This document shows positions 1-9,170 of a stretch of DNA of 64,000 nucleotides, piece by piece. Location of the stretch: NCBI RefSeq assembly GCF_004341375.1, contig NZ_SLXO01000004.1:62001-126000 (forward strand). The letters are read 5' to 3'. The notes beneath the pieces were generated by a model, which worked only from the letters and a program-made list of their open reading frames with translations, did no database searches and was not told the origin of the DNA. Within the stretch, counting starts at the first letter, position 1. The number at the start of each line of letters is the position of its first letter. A program made the position numbers and the translations under genes. This stretch comes from Rhodothalassium salexigens DSM 2132 (lineage in GTDB: Bacteria; Pseudomonadota; Alphaproteobacteria; Sphingomonadales; Rhodothalassiaceae).

Positions 1-931
1 GGTCGGCGACGAGGTGGTCGTCCACTGCAACCAGGACGATGGCGACGACGAGGAATGCAATGGCGGCGACCCGATGTTCTCGCCGAGCCAGCGCATCTGG
101 GGCTATGAGACGCCCGACGGCTCGTTCTCGCAGTTCTGCAAGGTGCAGTCGCGCCAGTTGATGCCGCGCCCGCGCCACCTGAGTTGGGAAGAGTCGGCCT
201 GCTATACGCTGACCCTGGCGACCGCCTATCGGATGCTGTTCGGGCACCGGCCGCACATCCTGCGTCCGGGCCAGAACGTGCTGGTCTGGGGCGCGTCGGG
301 CGGCCTGGGCTCGATGGCGATCCAGTTGATCGCCACCGCCGGCGCCAACGCCATCGGCGTGATCTCCGACGAATCCAAGCGCGACTATGTGTTGTCGCTG
401 GGCGCCAAGGGCGTGATCAACCGCAAGGATTTCGATTGCTGGGGCCAGCTGCCGCCGGTCGGCGAGGTCGAGGCCTATGGCGCCTATATGAAAAAGGTCC
501 GCGAGTTCGGCAAGGCGATCTGGGCGATCACCGGCAAGGGCAACGACGTGGACGTGGTGTTCGAGCACCCGGGCGAGGTGACCTTCCCGGTCAGCTGCTT
601 CGTGGTCAAGCGCGGCGGCATGGTGGTGTTCTGCGCCGGCACCACGGGCTTCAACCTGACCTTCGACGCCCGGTTCGTGTGGATGCGCCAGAAGCGTATC
701 CAGGGCAGCCACTTCGCGCACCTGAAGCAGGCGGCCCAAGCCAACCAACTGGTCATCGAACGGCGCATCGACCCGTGCATGTCCGAGGTGTTCGCCTGGG
801 AAGACATCCCGCGCGCCCACGAACTGATGCGCCAGAACAAGCACAAGCCGGGTAACATGGGCGTGCTGGTCTCGGCCCGGCAGCCGGGTCTGCGCACGCT
901 CGAAGATGTGGTCGAGGCCGGCCGCCGCTGA
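1..931 (+). CDS. ccr: Crotonyl-CoA carboxylase/reductase, C-terminal part (5' end outside window)
   Basis: The reading frame is open from base 2, so the gene starts upstream and about 309 C-terminal residues are visible. This medium-chain dehydrogenase/reductase enzyme reductively carboxylates crotonyl-CoA to ethylmalonyl-CoA with NADPH and CO2, the key step of the ethylmalonyl-CoA pathway. A Rossmann nucleotide loop is visible (GASGGLGSMAIQ, about 95 residues in), followed by the CCR-typical stretch around EHPGEVTFPVS. The next gene encodes methylsuccinyl-CoA dehydrogenase of the same pathway, which supports the specific assignment over a generic alcohol dehydrogenase. Confidence 0.93.
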   Translation, partial: VGDEVVVHCNQDDGDDEECNGGDPMFSPSQRIWGYETPDGSFSQFCKVQSRQLMPRPRHLSWEESACYTLTLATAYRMLFGHRPHILRPGQNVLVWGASGGLGSMAIQLIATAGANAIGVISDESKRDYVLSLGAKGVINRKDFDCWGQLPPVGEVEAYGAYMKKVREFGKAIWAITGKGNDVDVVFEHPGEVTFPVSCFVVKRGGMVVFCAGTTGFNLTFDARFVWMRQKRIQGSHFAHLKQAAQANQLVIERRIDPCMSEVFAWEDIPRAHELMRQNKHKPGNMGVLVSARQPGLRTLEDVVEAGRR

Positions 932-1180
932 TCGGGCGGCCACGGGATCGCGGTTGACGGTTTGCCGGTTGCCGGTGGTCAGGGCCGGCGGTTGGAGGCA
1001 GCCGGCACCTCGCGGAACCTCGCGGGGGCCGGTGCGGCCATCGCCCCGGCCCCGACCTTTGGCGGGCTTGCGGCGATCGGTCCCGCTTGCGCAGGCTGAT
1101 CGGATCGCGGCACCGTCGCGAATTAAAGTCTTGCGGCCCGGCCGGCTTTGCGGCCGTCATTCTTGTCCAGGAGATTGCCC

Positions 1181-2842
1181 ATGCTGACCATGACCGACGC
1201 CCGAGCCGACCTGCTCGACCGCTGCGACGCCGCGCTGGTCGCCGCTCAGACCTTTCTGGCCGCCGCCAAGGCCGGTGTGACCGCCAAGGTGGTGCGCGAG
1301 GGCCGGCCCGACCGCGCGCTCATGGAGCAGGAGCAAATCGCCGCCCACGGCCTCGCCTGGGTCGCCACCTATGTGCAGACCCTTGGCGAGACGTTGGATT
1401 GGGCGCGGCGCTGCGACGAGGCCGGCCAGTTGGGCGACCTCGAAGCGCTGATTCTGGAAGTGGGCTTCGGCGAGTATCTGGCGCAACTGCGCGGCGGCCT
1501 GCCGATCAGCCAGAACGAGATCGTCCGCCCCGCCGATCTGGGCGTCGACCATAAGGGGCTGGCAGCCCTCGACGCGCCGGCGGTGCACGCGCTGATCCAG
1601 GACGGCACGGCGGCGGAAACCCGCGCGCGGCTGGCCAGGCAACTCGACGGCGCGCTCGACAGCGGCCATTTCGGCGCGCTCGGCCTCGACGAGACGCTCG
1701 ACATGGTGCGCGACCAGTTTCGCCGCATGGCCGACGATCTGGCGCCCCAGGCCCATGAATGGCACCTGAAGGACGATCTGATCCCGCTCGACGTGATCGG
1801 GTCGCTGGCCGAGATGGGCATCTTCGGCCTGACCATTCCCGAAGAGTTCGGCGGCGCGGCCATGGGCAAGGCGGCCATGTGTGTGGTCTCGGAAGAACTG
1901 AGCCGCGGCTATATCGGCCTGGGCTCGCTTGGCACCCGCGCCGAGATCGCTGCCGAGTTGATCCTGCTCGGCGGGACCGAGGACCAGAAGCGGCGCTGGC
2001 TGCCCGGCATCGCCTCGGGCGAGATCCTGCCCACGGCGGTGTTCACCGAACCCAATACCGGCTCGGACCTGGGCTCGCTCAAGACCCGCGCGGTGCGCGA
2101 CGGCGATACCTACAAGGTGACCGGCAACAAGACCTGGATCACCCACGCCGCGCGCGCCGACGTGATGACCCTGCTCGCCCGCACCAACCCCGACGAGCCC
2201 GGCTATAAGGGCCTGTCCATGTTCCTGGCCGAAAAGCCGCGCGGCACCGACGCCGAGCCGTTCCCGGCGCCGGGCATGACCGGCGGCGAGATCGAGGTGC
2301 TCGGCTATCGCGGCATGAAGGAATATGAACTGGCGTTCGACGACTTCGCCGTGCCGGCCGACAATCTGCTCGGCGCCGAGGAGGGCAAGGGCTTCAAGCA
2401 ATTGATGGCGACGTTCGAATCGGCGCGCATCCAGACCGCCGCGCGCGCCGTGGGCGTGGCGCAGAACGCGCTCGAACTGGGCCTCACCTATGCCCGCGAC
2501 CGGGTGCAGTTCGGCAAGCCGCTGCAACGCTTCCCGCGTGTGTGGATGAAGCTGGTGATGGCGGCGGTCGAGATCATGATGGCGCGCCAACTGACCTATG
2601 CCGCCGCGCGCGAGAAGGATTCGGGCCGCCGCTGCGACCTGGAAGCGGGCATGGCCAAGCTGCTCGCCGCGCGCGTCGCCTGGGCTACCGCCGACAATGC
2701 GGTGCAGATCCACGGCGGCAACGGCTACGCGCTTGAATACCCGATCAGCCGGGTGCTGTGCGACGCGCGCATCTTGAACGTGTTCGAGGGCGCGGCCGAA
2801 ATCCAGGCCAATGTGATCGCCTCGCGCCTGTTGTCGCAATAG
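1181..2842 (+). CDS. mcd: (2S)-methylsuccinyl-CoA dehydrogenase
   Basis: This 553-residue FAD-dependent acyl-CoA dehydrogenase probably oxidises (2S)-methylsuccinyl-CoA to mesaconyl-CoA in the ethylmalonyl-CoA pathway. The dehydrogenase body begins near residue 180 (FRRMADDLAPQAHEWH), with FTEPNTGSDLGSL and a C-terminal IHGGNGYALEYP region. The roughly 150-residue N-terminal extension fits Mcd, which is longer than ordinary acyl-CoA dehydrogenases. The ATG at 1181 follows a CAGGAG ribosome binding site; an in-frame upstream TTG at 1148 has none. Position right after ccr supports the role. Electrons would pass to ETF, encoded just downstream. Confidence 0.88.
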   Translation: MLTMTDARADLLDRCDAALVAAQTFLAAAKAGVTAKVVREGRPDRALMEQEQIAAHGLAWVATYVQTLGETLDWARRCDEAGQLGDLEALILEVGFGEYLAQLRGGLPISQNEIVRPADLGVDHKGLAALDAPAVHALIQDGTAAETRARLARQLDGALDSGHFGALGLDETLDMVRDQFRRMADDLAPQAHEWHLKDDLIPLDVIGSLAEMGIFGLTIPEEFGGAAMGKAAMCVVSEELSRGYIGLGSLGTRAEIAAELILLGGTEDQKRRWLPGIASGEILPTAVFTEPNTGSDLGSLKTRAVRDGDTYKVTGNKTWITHAARADVMTLLARTNPDEPGYKGLSMFLAEKPRGTDAEPFPAPGMTGGEIEVLGYRGMKEYELAFDDFAVPADNLLGAEEGKGFKQLMATFESARIQTAARAVGVAQNALELGLTYARDRVQFGKPLQRFPRVWMKLVMAAVEIMMARQLTYAAAREKDSGRRCDLEAGMAKLLAARVAWATADNAVQIHGGNGYALEYPISRVLCDARILNVFEGAAEIQANVIASRLLSQ

Positions 2843-2998
2843 GGCGCGCCGGCCCTCGCCGCGGGCGATCCCTGGTCCAGCCTCTGCCCAGGCCGCTCCC
2901 CAAGCCCTGGCTCGCCGCGCCGGTCCCGGCCGGGCGGTGGGGGCCGGGCGATCGGCGGGGGGTAGGCATGGCACGGCGGCTCAACTATAAGATATTTT

Positions 2999-3199
2999 AT
3001 GAATGCAATACTGACCCCGCTGATCCTGATCGCCATGTTCGCCGCGCTTGTCGTGGTGTTCATCGGCGTGCTCAACATGGCGCGCAGCAACGACCCCGAT
3101 AATCCCAAACGTCAGAACAAGCTGATGCAATTGCGCGTGGCTTTCCAGGCCATCGCGCTGTTGCTCGCCTTCATCGCGTTCAGCGTCTTGGCGGGTTGA
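2999..3199 (+). CDS. HIG1-domain twin-transmembrane protein
   Basis: This 66-residue protein has two hydrophobic helices (about 5-25 and 48-65) joined by a polar loop rich in N, D, K and R. The pattern RQNKLMQLRVAFQ leading into the second helix is typical of the bacterial hypoxia-induced (HIG1) family often found next to etfBA in alphaproteobacteria. It is an inner-membrane protein of unknown biochemical role; mitochondrial relatives associate with respiratory complexes. No Shine-Dalgarno sequence precedes the ATG. Instead an AT-rich, -10-like stretch lies immediately upstream, so the start is less certain than the frame. Confidence 0.75.
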   Translation: MNAILTPLILIAMFAALVVVFIGVLNMARSNDPDNPKRQNKLMQLRVAFQAIALLLAFIAFSVLAG

Positions 3200-3397
3200 C
3201 CGCTTGGTCTGCGCCAAAGCGCCTGCGGCGGGCGTTTCGGCCTTGACGCGGGCGTTTGGGCTCGGTGCGGGTCGCGTTGACTTGGCCGGGGCGATGGCTT
3301 ACGCCTTGGCGTCCGGTCTCAAGACCTTGCGGCAGCCGCTGGGCACCCCGCCGCCGGCCTGCCACCGTCCATGACAAAGGATAGGAGCGTCTCGCCT

Positions 3398-4144
3398 ATG
3401 AAGGTGCTGGTCCCGGTAAAACGGGTTGTCGACTATAACGTCAAGGTCCGCGTCAAGGCGGACAATTCGGGCGTCGAACTCGCCAACGTCAAGATGAGCA
3501 TGAACCCCTTCGACGAAATCGCGGTGGAAGAAGCCGTGCGTCTGAAGGAAGCGGGCACCGCCACGGAAGTGGTGGTGGTCTCGATCGGCCCGAAGCAGGC
3601 CCAAGAGACCATCCGCACCGGCCTCGCCATGGGTGGCGACCGGGGCATCTTGGTGGAGTATGACGCCGAGACCGAGCCCTTGGCGGTTGCCAAGCTGCTC
3701 AAGGCCATCGCGGCCGAGGAAAACCCCGATCTGGTGGTGCTGGGCAAGCAGGCGATCGACGACGATTGCAGCCAGACCGGCCAGATGCTCGCGCAACTGC
3801 TCGGCTGGTCGCAGGGCACTTTCGCCTCCAAGGTGACGCCCGGCGACGGCACGGTCGACGTGACCCGCGAGATCGACGGCGGGCTGGAGACCATCCAGCT
3901 CAAGATGCCGGCGGTGGTCACCGCCGACCTGCGCCTGAACGAGCCGCGCTATGCTTCGCTGCCCAACATCATGAAGGCGAAGAAGAAGGAAATCGCCATG
4001 AAGACGCCGGCCGATTACGGCGTCGACATGACCCCGCGGCTGAGCACCGAACGGGTCGAGGAGCCGCCCGAGCGGCAGGCCGGCGTGATGGTCGAGAGCG
4101 TGTCGGACCTTGTGGCCGCGCTGAAGGAAAAGGGAGCCCTTTGA
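3398..4144 (+). CDS. etfB: Electron transfer flavoprotein, beta subunit
   Basis: This 248-residue small ETF subunit pairs with EtfA to carry electrons from acyl-CoA dehydrogenases to ETF:quinone oxidoreductase. The N-terminus [20 protein letters not shown] and the [11 protein letters not shown] nucleotide loop are diagnostic. The ATG at 3398 gives the usual family length and follows a GGAG element; an in-frame ATG at 3371 would add nine unconserved residues. etfA begins one base after the stop codon, so the two are translationally linked. The Mcd upstream and acyl-CoA dehydrogenase at 25.2 kb are likely electron donors. Confidence 0.96.
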   Translation: MKVLVPVKRVVDYNVKVRVKADNSGVELANVKMSMNPFDEIAVEEAVRLKEAGTATEVVVVSIGPKQAQETIRTGLAMGGDRGILVEYDAETEPLAVAKLLKAIAAEENPDLVVLGKQAIDDDCSQTGQMLAQLLGWSQGTFASKVTPGDGTVDVTREIDGGLETIQLKMPAVVTADLRLNEPRYASLPNIMKAKKKEIAMKTPADYGVDMTPRLSTERVEEPPERQAGVMVESVSDLVAALKEKGAL

Positions 4145-4145
4145 G

Positions 4146-5078
4146 ATGGCCGTTCTGGTTATTGCCGAAAACACCAATGACGAGTTGAAGGACGCCACCC
4201 TGAGTGCGGTGACCGCCGCGCAGGCGTTCGGCGGCGATGTGCATGTGCTGGTGGCCGGTTCGGGCTGCGCGCCGGTGGCCGATCAGGCGGCCAAGATCGC
4301 CGGCGTTGCCAAGGTGCTGCTGGCCGACGACCCGGCCTATGACCACGGCCTGGCCGAGGCGCTGTCGGCGCTGGTGATCTCGCTCGCCGACGGCTACGAC
4401 CAGTTGGTCACGCCGGCCGGGACCATGGGCAAGAACTTCATGCCGCGGGTCGCCGCCGCCCTCGACGTGGCGCAGGTGTCCGAAGCGGTCGAGATCGTCG
4501 ACGCCAACACCTTCAAGCGGCCGATCTACGCCGGCAACGCCATCGCCACGGTCAAGAGCAGCGACGCCAAGAAGGTGGTGACGATCCGCCCGACCTCGTT
4601 CGACAAAGCGCCGGGCGAGGGCGGCAGCGCGGCGGTCGAGCCGGTGGCCAAGGTCGACGCGCCGGCGCTGTCGAGCTTCATCAGCCAGGAGCTCAACGAA
4701 TCGGACCGGCCCGACCTGTCGTCGGCCGACGTGATCATCTCCGGCGGCCGCGCGCTCGGCTCGGCGGAGAATTTCGAGATCATCGAACGCCTGGCCGACA
4801 AGCTCGGGGCCGCCGTGGGCGCCAGCCGCGCCGCCGTCGACGCGGGCTTCGTGCCCAACGACTATCAGGTGGGCCAGACCGGCAAGATCGTGGCGCCCAA
4901 GCTCTACATCGCCGTGGGCATCTCGGGCGCCATCCAGCACCTGGCCGGGATGAAGGACTCGAAGATCATCGTCGCCATCAACAAGGACGAAGAGGCGCCG
5001 ATCTTCCAGGTCGCCGACTATGGCTTGGTGGCCGACCTGTTCGAGGCCGTGCCCGAGTTGGAGAAGCAGATCGGCTGA
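4146..5078 (+). CDS. etfA: Electron transfer flavoprotein, alpha subunit
   Basis: This 310-residue FAD-binding ETF subunit starts one base after etfB. The N-terminal half carries the ETF alpha/beta fold. The C-terminal FAD domain shows [14 protein letters not shown], the [21 protein letters not shown] motif and the terminal [20 protein letters not shown] segment, all hallmarks of EtfA. Length matches the family. A strong intrinsic terminator lies 18 bases after the stop, so etfB-etfA form the end of a transcription unit. Confidence 0.97.
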   Translation: MAVLVIAENTNDELKDATLSAVTAAQAFGGDVHVLVAGSGCAPVADQAAKIAGVAKVLLADDPAYDHGLAEALSALVISLADGYDQLVTPAGTMGKNFMPRVAAALDVAQVSEAVEIVDANTFKRPIYAGNAIATVKSSDAKKVVTIRPTSFDKAPGEGGSAAVEPVAKVDAPALSSFISQELNESDRPDLSSADVIISGGRALGSAENFEIIERLADKLGAAVGASRAAVDAGFVPNDYQVGQTGKIVAPKLYIAVGISGAIQHLAGMKDSKIIVAINKDEEAPIFQVADYGLVADLFEAVPELEKQIG

Positions 5079-5095
5079 CCGGCCGTTGATCCGTC

Positions 5096-5129
5096 AAGCC
5101 CCGCGCCGTCCTGGCGCGGGGCTTTTTTG
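5096..5129 (+). terminator. Rho-independent terminator after etfBA
   Basis: A perfect 12-bp stem (5096-5107 with 5113-5124) has a 5-base loop and runs into six consecutive T residues. It lies between the etfA stop and the hydroxyacyl-CoA dehydrogenase start, so that gene may have its own promoter or depend on readthrough. Confidence 0.9.
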
Positions 5130-5182
5130 ACCGCCCGTCGCCGGTCGGATTGTCGAGCGTTCAGAAGGGAAAGAGCGAGCAC

Positions 5183-6058
5183 ATGGTCCAGAAAATCGGA
5201 GTGATCGGCGCCGGTCAGATGGGCAACGGTATCGCCCATGTGGCGGCCCTGGCGGGCTATGACGTGGTCATGACCGATGTGGACGACGCCCGCGCCGAGG
5301 CCGGGCTCGACACCATCCGCGCCAACATGGACCGCCAGGTGCGCAAGGAGAAGATCACCGACCAGGCGTTTCGCGACGCCATGGGCCGGCTCCGGGTCGG
5401 CAGCACCATGGCCCTGTTCGACGGCGCCGATCTGGTGATCGAGGCGGCGTCGGAGAAAGAAGAGCTCAAGAAGGCGATCCTGCGCGAATTGTGCCCGCAT
5501 CTGGGCGCCGAGGCGATCATCGCCACCAACACCTCGTCGATCCCGATCACCCGGCTGGCGTCGTCCACCGACCGGCCGGAAAAGTTCATCGGCATGCACT
5601 TCATGAACCCGGTGCCGGTGATGAAGCTGGTCGAACTGATCCGGGGCATCGCCACCTCGGAAGAGACCTACAAGATCGCCCGCGCGTTCACCGACCGTCT
5701 GGGCAAGGACAGCGCCAGCGCCGAAGACTTCCCCGGCTTCATCGTCAACCGCATCCTGTTGCCGATGATCAACGAGGCGATCTACACGCTCTATGAGGGC
5801 GTCGGCTCGGTCGAGGCCATCGACACCGCCATGAAGCTGGGCGCCAACCACCCCATGGGGCCGTTGCAACTGGCCGACTTCATCGGGCTGGATACCTGCC
5901 TGTCGATCATGCAGGTGCTGCACGAGGGGCTGGCGGACTCCAAGTATCGCCCCTGTCCGCTGCTGGTGAAGTATGTGGAAGCCGGCTGGGTCGGCCGCAA
6001 AGTCGGCCGTGGCTTCTACGACTATCGCCACGAAAACGGCCCGGTGCCGACCCGCTGA
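5183..6058 (+). CDS. hbd: 3-hydroxybutyryl-CoA dehydrogenase
   Basis: This 291-residue NAD(P)-dependent 3-hydroxyacyl-CoA dehydrogenase interconverts acetoacetyl-CoA and 3-hydroxybutyryl-CoA. The N-terminal Rossmann motif is GVIGAGQMGNGIA, and the catalytic-region signature is FIGMHFMNPVPVMKLVE, with the histidine and asparagine in place. The C-terminal domain contains AMKLGANHPMGPLQLADFIGLD. The ATG at 5183 gives the standard length; the in-frame TTG at 5150 adds an unconserved tail. The association etfBA-hbd is common in alphaproteobacteria and fits butyryl/crotonyl-CoA metabolism feeding ccr. Confidence 0.94.
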   Translation: MVQKIGVIGAGQMGNGIAHVAALAGYDVVMTDVDDARAEAGLDTIRANMDRQVRKEKITDQAFRDAMGRLRVGSTMALFDGADLVIEAASEKEELKKAILRELCPHLGAEAIIATNTSSIPITRLASSTDRPEKFIGMHFMNPVPVMKLVELIRGIATSEETYKIARAFTDRLGKDSASAEDFPGFIVNRILLPMINEAIYTLYEGVGSVEAIDTAMKLGANHPMGPLQLADFIGLDTCLSIMQVLHEGLADSKYRPCPLLVKYVEAGWVGRKVGRGFYDYRHENGPVPTR

Positions 6059-6136
6059 CCGCCTGGCCCGCCGTCATCGACCGCAAAGCAGGTTGTTGCG
6101 CGCTTGTGAATTTTTGACGACAGCGTCGATGCTGCG

Positions 6137-6165
6137 CTGCAGCGCCAGGCGCACCTTGTTATAAT
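6137..6165 (+). promoter_or_regulatory. Candidate extended -10 promoter for the TonB operon
   Basis: A perfect TATAAT hexamer at 6160-6165 is preceded by TG one base upstream (TGT-TATAAT), an extended -10 element. The -35 region is weak. It lies about 70 bases upstream of the DUF3450 gene and is conspicuous in this GC-rich sequence. No Fur-box-like sequence was seen around it. Confidence 0.4.
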
Positions 6166-6234
6166 CCGACCCTGTCAGGAGCGACCGCCGGCCGGCTGAA
6201 CCGCCGCCCGGTCTCATAACCGACGGGGGGAGAA

Positions 6235-7170
6235 ATGACCCGACAGCGGCGATCGACGCGGGCGGCCGGACCGCCACCCGGCGACAGCCATGCGGCCCCA
6301 TCGCGCCGTCGCCTCGCGCTGGCGCTGGCCGCGGCGGTGACGGCGGCCGGCCACACCCACCACGCCCACGCCCAGGACCAGGCCCCCGCACCGACGGGCG
6401 GGCCGACCGGCCCCGGTGCCGCCTTCACGCCGCCCGACCCGGCCGCCTTCGACCGGGTGCTGGCCGCGCGGATCGAGGCCAATGAGGCGTTGGCCGAGAC
6501 CCAGGCGCGCATCGACCGGCTGGACGACGAGGCGCGGCGGATGCTCGACCGCTATCGCCAGACCCTCGACGCCCTGGCGACCTCGCGCCGCTATGGCGAC
6601 CAGGTGGCCCGGCTGATCGCCGCTCAAGAGGCCGAAAAGGCCGATTTCGAGGCGCGCCTGGACCGGGTCGGCGAGACCAAGCGGCGCGTGGTGCCCTTGA
6701 TGCTCGACATGGTCGACCATCTGGCCCGGTTTATCGAGGCCGACACGCCGTTCCTGCTGGGCGAACGGCGCGACCGGGTGGCCGCCCTGCGCGCCGCGCT
6801 CGACCGCGCCGACGTGCCCACGGCCGAGAAATTCCGCGCCGTGCTCGACGCCTATCAGACCGAAGCGCAATACGGCCGTACGCTCGGCGCCTACAAGGCC
6901 GAATTGCCCGGCACCGACCGCACCGTGGACCTGCTGCGTGTCGGCCGGATCGCCTTGATCTACCGGTCGCTCGACGGCCGCGACCTCGGCTATTGGGACC
7001 GCGAGGCGCACGACTGGGCGCCGCTGCCCGGCCGCTATCGCCGCACGCTCGACAGCGCGTTCAAGATCGCCCGCAAGCAGGCGGCCCCGCAATTGCTGAT
7101 CCTGCCGACACCGGTGGCGGCCGCTGCCGGCGTCGCGGATCGCTTGCCGATCGCCGGAGACGCGCCATGA
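6235..7170 (+). CDS. DUF3450 periplasmic coiled-coil protein of a TonB system
   Basis: This 311-residue protein has a twin-arginine-like, basic N-terminus and a hydrophobic segment around residues 24-40, so it is probably exported. Residues 75-225 are rich in charged heptad-like helix, with the DUF3450 pattern FIEADTPFLLGERRDRV followed by KFRAVLDAYQTEAQYG. Family members are encoded first in TtpC-type TonB operons. The following gene starts inside its stop codon (ATGA overlap). The molecular role is not established; it may be a periplasmic partner of the ExbB-like channel. Confidence 0.85.
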   Translation: MTRQRRSTRAAGPPPGDSHAAPSRRRLALALAAAVTAAGHTHHAHAQDQAPAPTGGPTGPGAAFTPPDPAAFDRVLAARIEANEALAETQARIDRLDDEARRMLDRYRQTLDALATSRRYGDQVARLIAAQEAEKADFEARLDRVGETKRRVVPLMLDMVDHLARFIEADTPFLLGERRDRVAALRAALDRADVPTAEKFRAVLDAYQTEAQYGRTLGAYKAELPGTDRTVDLLRVGRIALIYRSLDGRDLGYWDREAHDWAPLPGRYRRTLDSAFKIARKQAAPQLLILPTPVAAAAGVADRLPIAGDAP

Positions 7171-8645
7171 CCTCACGCAGCAAGATCGTCACGGCGGGAC
7201 TGTTGGGGGTGATGGCGCTGGCGGCGGCGCTGACGGCGACGCCGGCGGCGCGCGCCCAAGCGGCAGACCCGGCTGCGACCGCCGCGCCTGAAACCGCGCG
7301 CCCGGACGCGGCCGGGCCCGCCGATCCGGCCGCTACGGTAGAGATGCTGTTGCGGCAGATCCGCACCGGCCGGGCGCGCGAGACCGCGAGCGAACGCGCG
7401 CGCCTGGCCCGCTTCGTGGCCGAGCGCGACCGCCGCGCCGCCCTGCTGGCCGAGGCCGAAGCCGAACTGGCCGCCGCGCGCGACCGGGCGACGCGGTTGG
7501 AGACGGCGTTCACCGAGAACGAGTTGGACCTGGAGCGGATGGAGAGCCTGTTGCGCCAGCGCATGGGCACCTTCGGCGAGTTGTTCGGCACCGTGCGCGA
7601 GGTCTCGGGCAAGGCGGCCAGTGCGTTGCGCGTCTCGCCGGTCAATGCCCAGTCGGACGACCGGGTCGCCTTTCTGAGCCAATTGGCGCGCGACGGCACG
7701 GTGCCGAGCGTCGCCGACCTGGAGCGGCTGTGGTACGAACTCCAGCGCGAAACCGTGGAGTTGGGTCGCGTCGTCCGGTTTGAGGCGCCGGTGATCCGGC
7801 CCACGGGCGAAACCGCGATCACGCCGGTGACCCGCATCGGCCCGTTCACCGCCACGGCGGGCGGCCGGTTCCTCGACTATCTGCCCGACGACCGGGCGTT
7901 TCTTCAACAAGACCGCCAGCCCAACGGCCCCTATACCGGCATCGCGCGGCGCTTCGAGGCGGCGGCTGAGACCGGTGCGGCGCTGGCACCGGCGGTGCTT
8001 GACCCGTCGCGCGGCGCGATCCTGTCGCGCGTGGTCCAGGCGCCGGACTTTCTCGAACAGCTCCAGCAGGCCGGCGTCATCGGCTATGTGCTGATCGCCC
8101 TGGCCGCAGTGGGCTTCGTGATCGCGCTCGAACGGATCGTCACCCTGTCGCTGGTAATGGCCAAGACCCGCCGGCAATTGCGCCACCCCGACCGCCCGCA
8201 GGCGGGCAATCCGCTGGGGCGGGTTCTGGCGGTGGCGCCGGCGCACTGGCGCGGCCACGCCACGGAGGAGTTGGACTATCACCTGGCCGAGGTGATCATG
8301 AAGGAGCGCGCGCGCTTCGATCGCGGGCTCAATTTGGTCAAGGTGATCGTCGCCGCTGCGCCCTTGATGGGCCTGTTGGGCACGGTCACCGGCATGATCC
8401 AGACCTTCGAGTTGATGTCGCTGTTCGGCGCCGGCGACCCGCAACTGATGGCCGGGGGGATCTCGCAGGCGTTGGTGACCACCATGCTCGGGCTGATGGC
8501 GGCGATCCCGCTGTTGATCCTGCACGCGCTGGCCAAGGGCCGTTCCGACACGCTGGTGGAGATTCTGGAGGAACAATCGGCGGGGCTGGTGGCCGAACAC
8601 GCCGCCTTGCCCGCGCCGGGGGAGCAGGCCCATGCCGCTGAATAG
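7167..8645 (+). CDS. TtpC-like MotA/TolQ/ExbB proton channel protein
   Basis: This 492-residue protein has a signal peptide (residues 1-34) and a long periplasmic, coiled-coil-rich N-terminal region (about 60-150). A C-terminal MotA/TolQ/ExbB domain starts near residue 300, with three predicted membrane helices and the conserved APLMGLLGTVTGMIQTF. This large two-part architecture matches TtpC of Vibrio TonB2 systems. It overlaps the upstream gene by four bases and the downstream exbB by 14, indicating tight translational coupling. It probably helps couple proton flow to TonB. Confidence 0.88.
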   Translation: MTSRSKIVTAGLLGVMALAAALTATPAARAQAADPAATAAPETARPDAAGPADPAATVEMLLRQIRTGRARETASERARLARFVAERDRRAALLAEAEAELAAARDRATRLETAFTENELDLERMESLLRQRMGTFGELFGTVREVSGKAASALRVSPVNAQSDDRVAFLSQLARDGTVPSVADLERLWYELQRETVELGRVVRFEAPVIRPTGETAITPVTRIGPFTATAGGRFLDYLPDDRAFLQQDRQPNGPYTGIARRFEAAAETGAALAPAVLDPSRGAILSRVVQAPDFLEQLQQAGVIGYVLIALAAVGFVIALERIVTLSLVMAKTRRQLRHPDRPQAGNPLGRVLAVAPAHWRGHATEELDYHLAEVIMKERARFDRGLNLVKVIVAAAPLMGLLGTVTGMIQTFELMSLFGAGDPQLMAGGISQALVTTMLGLMAAIPLLILHALAKGRSDTLVEILEEQSAGLVAEHAALPAPGEQAHAAE

Positions 8646-9165
8646 CCTGGTCTCCGGCCTGTGGTACGATCTGGCGGCCTTCCTGGGCCGGGGCGGCTGG
8701 CCGCTGGTGCTGATCGTCGCCGCCGCGTTCGCCTTGTGGACGATGATCTTTGCCCGGCTGCGCTATTTCGCCGGGCCGGTGGCCGCCGACCGGGCGCGCG
8801 CGCTCGACCGGTGGCGGCAACTCGGCGGCCAGGATGGTTGGCATGCCCAGCAGATCCGCCGCCGGTTGATCTCGGAGCATCAGATGCAACTGGTGCGCAA
8901 TAACCGGCTGATCGCCACCCTGGTGAAGATCTGCCCGCTTTTGGGGCTGCTGGGCACGGTGATCGGCATGATCGAGGTGTTCCAGGTCATGGCGGTGGCC
9001 GGCAATGGCAACGCCCGCGCCATGGCCGCCGGCATCTCCAAGGCGACCATCACCACCATGGCCGGCATGGTGGTGGCGCTGTCGGGCCTGTTGGTCTCCA
9101 ACGCCCTGGCACGCCGGGCACAGGCGGCGCGGCGGCGGTTCATCCGCGCGCTCGACGAGGGCTAG
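8632..9165 (+). CDS. exbB: ExbB-type biopolymer transport protein
   Basis: This 177-residue ExbB/TolQ family inner-membrane protein has an N-terminal helix (about residues 22-42), a cytoplasmic loop, and two C-terminal helices carrying CPLLGLLGTVIGMIEVF. It is short, like the ExbB2 subunits of TonB2 systems. It starts 14 bases inside the ttpC-like gene, and tonB follows five bases after its stop. In related operons exbD sits between these two genes; here there is no room for one. Confidence 0.88.
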   Translation: MPLNSLVSGLWYDLAAFLGRGGWPLVLIVAAAFALWTMIFARLRYFAGPVAADRARALDRWRQLGGQDGWHAQQIRRRLISEHQMQLVRNNRLIATLVKICPLLGLLGTVIGMIEVFQVMAVAGNGNARAMAAGISKATITTMAGMVVALSGLLVSNALARRAQAARRRFIRALDEG

Positions 9166-9170
9166 GATCG

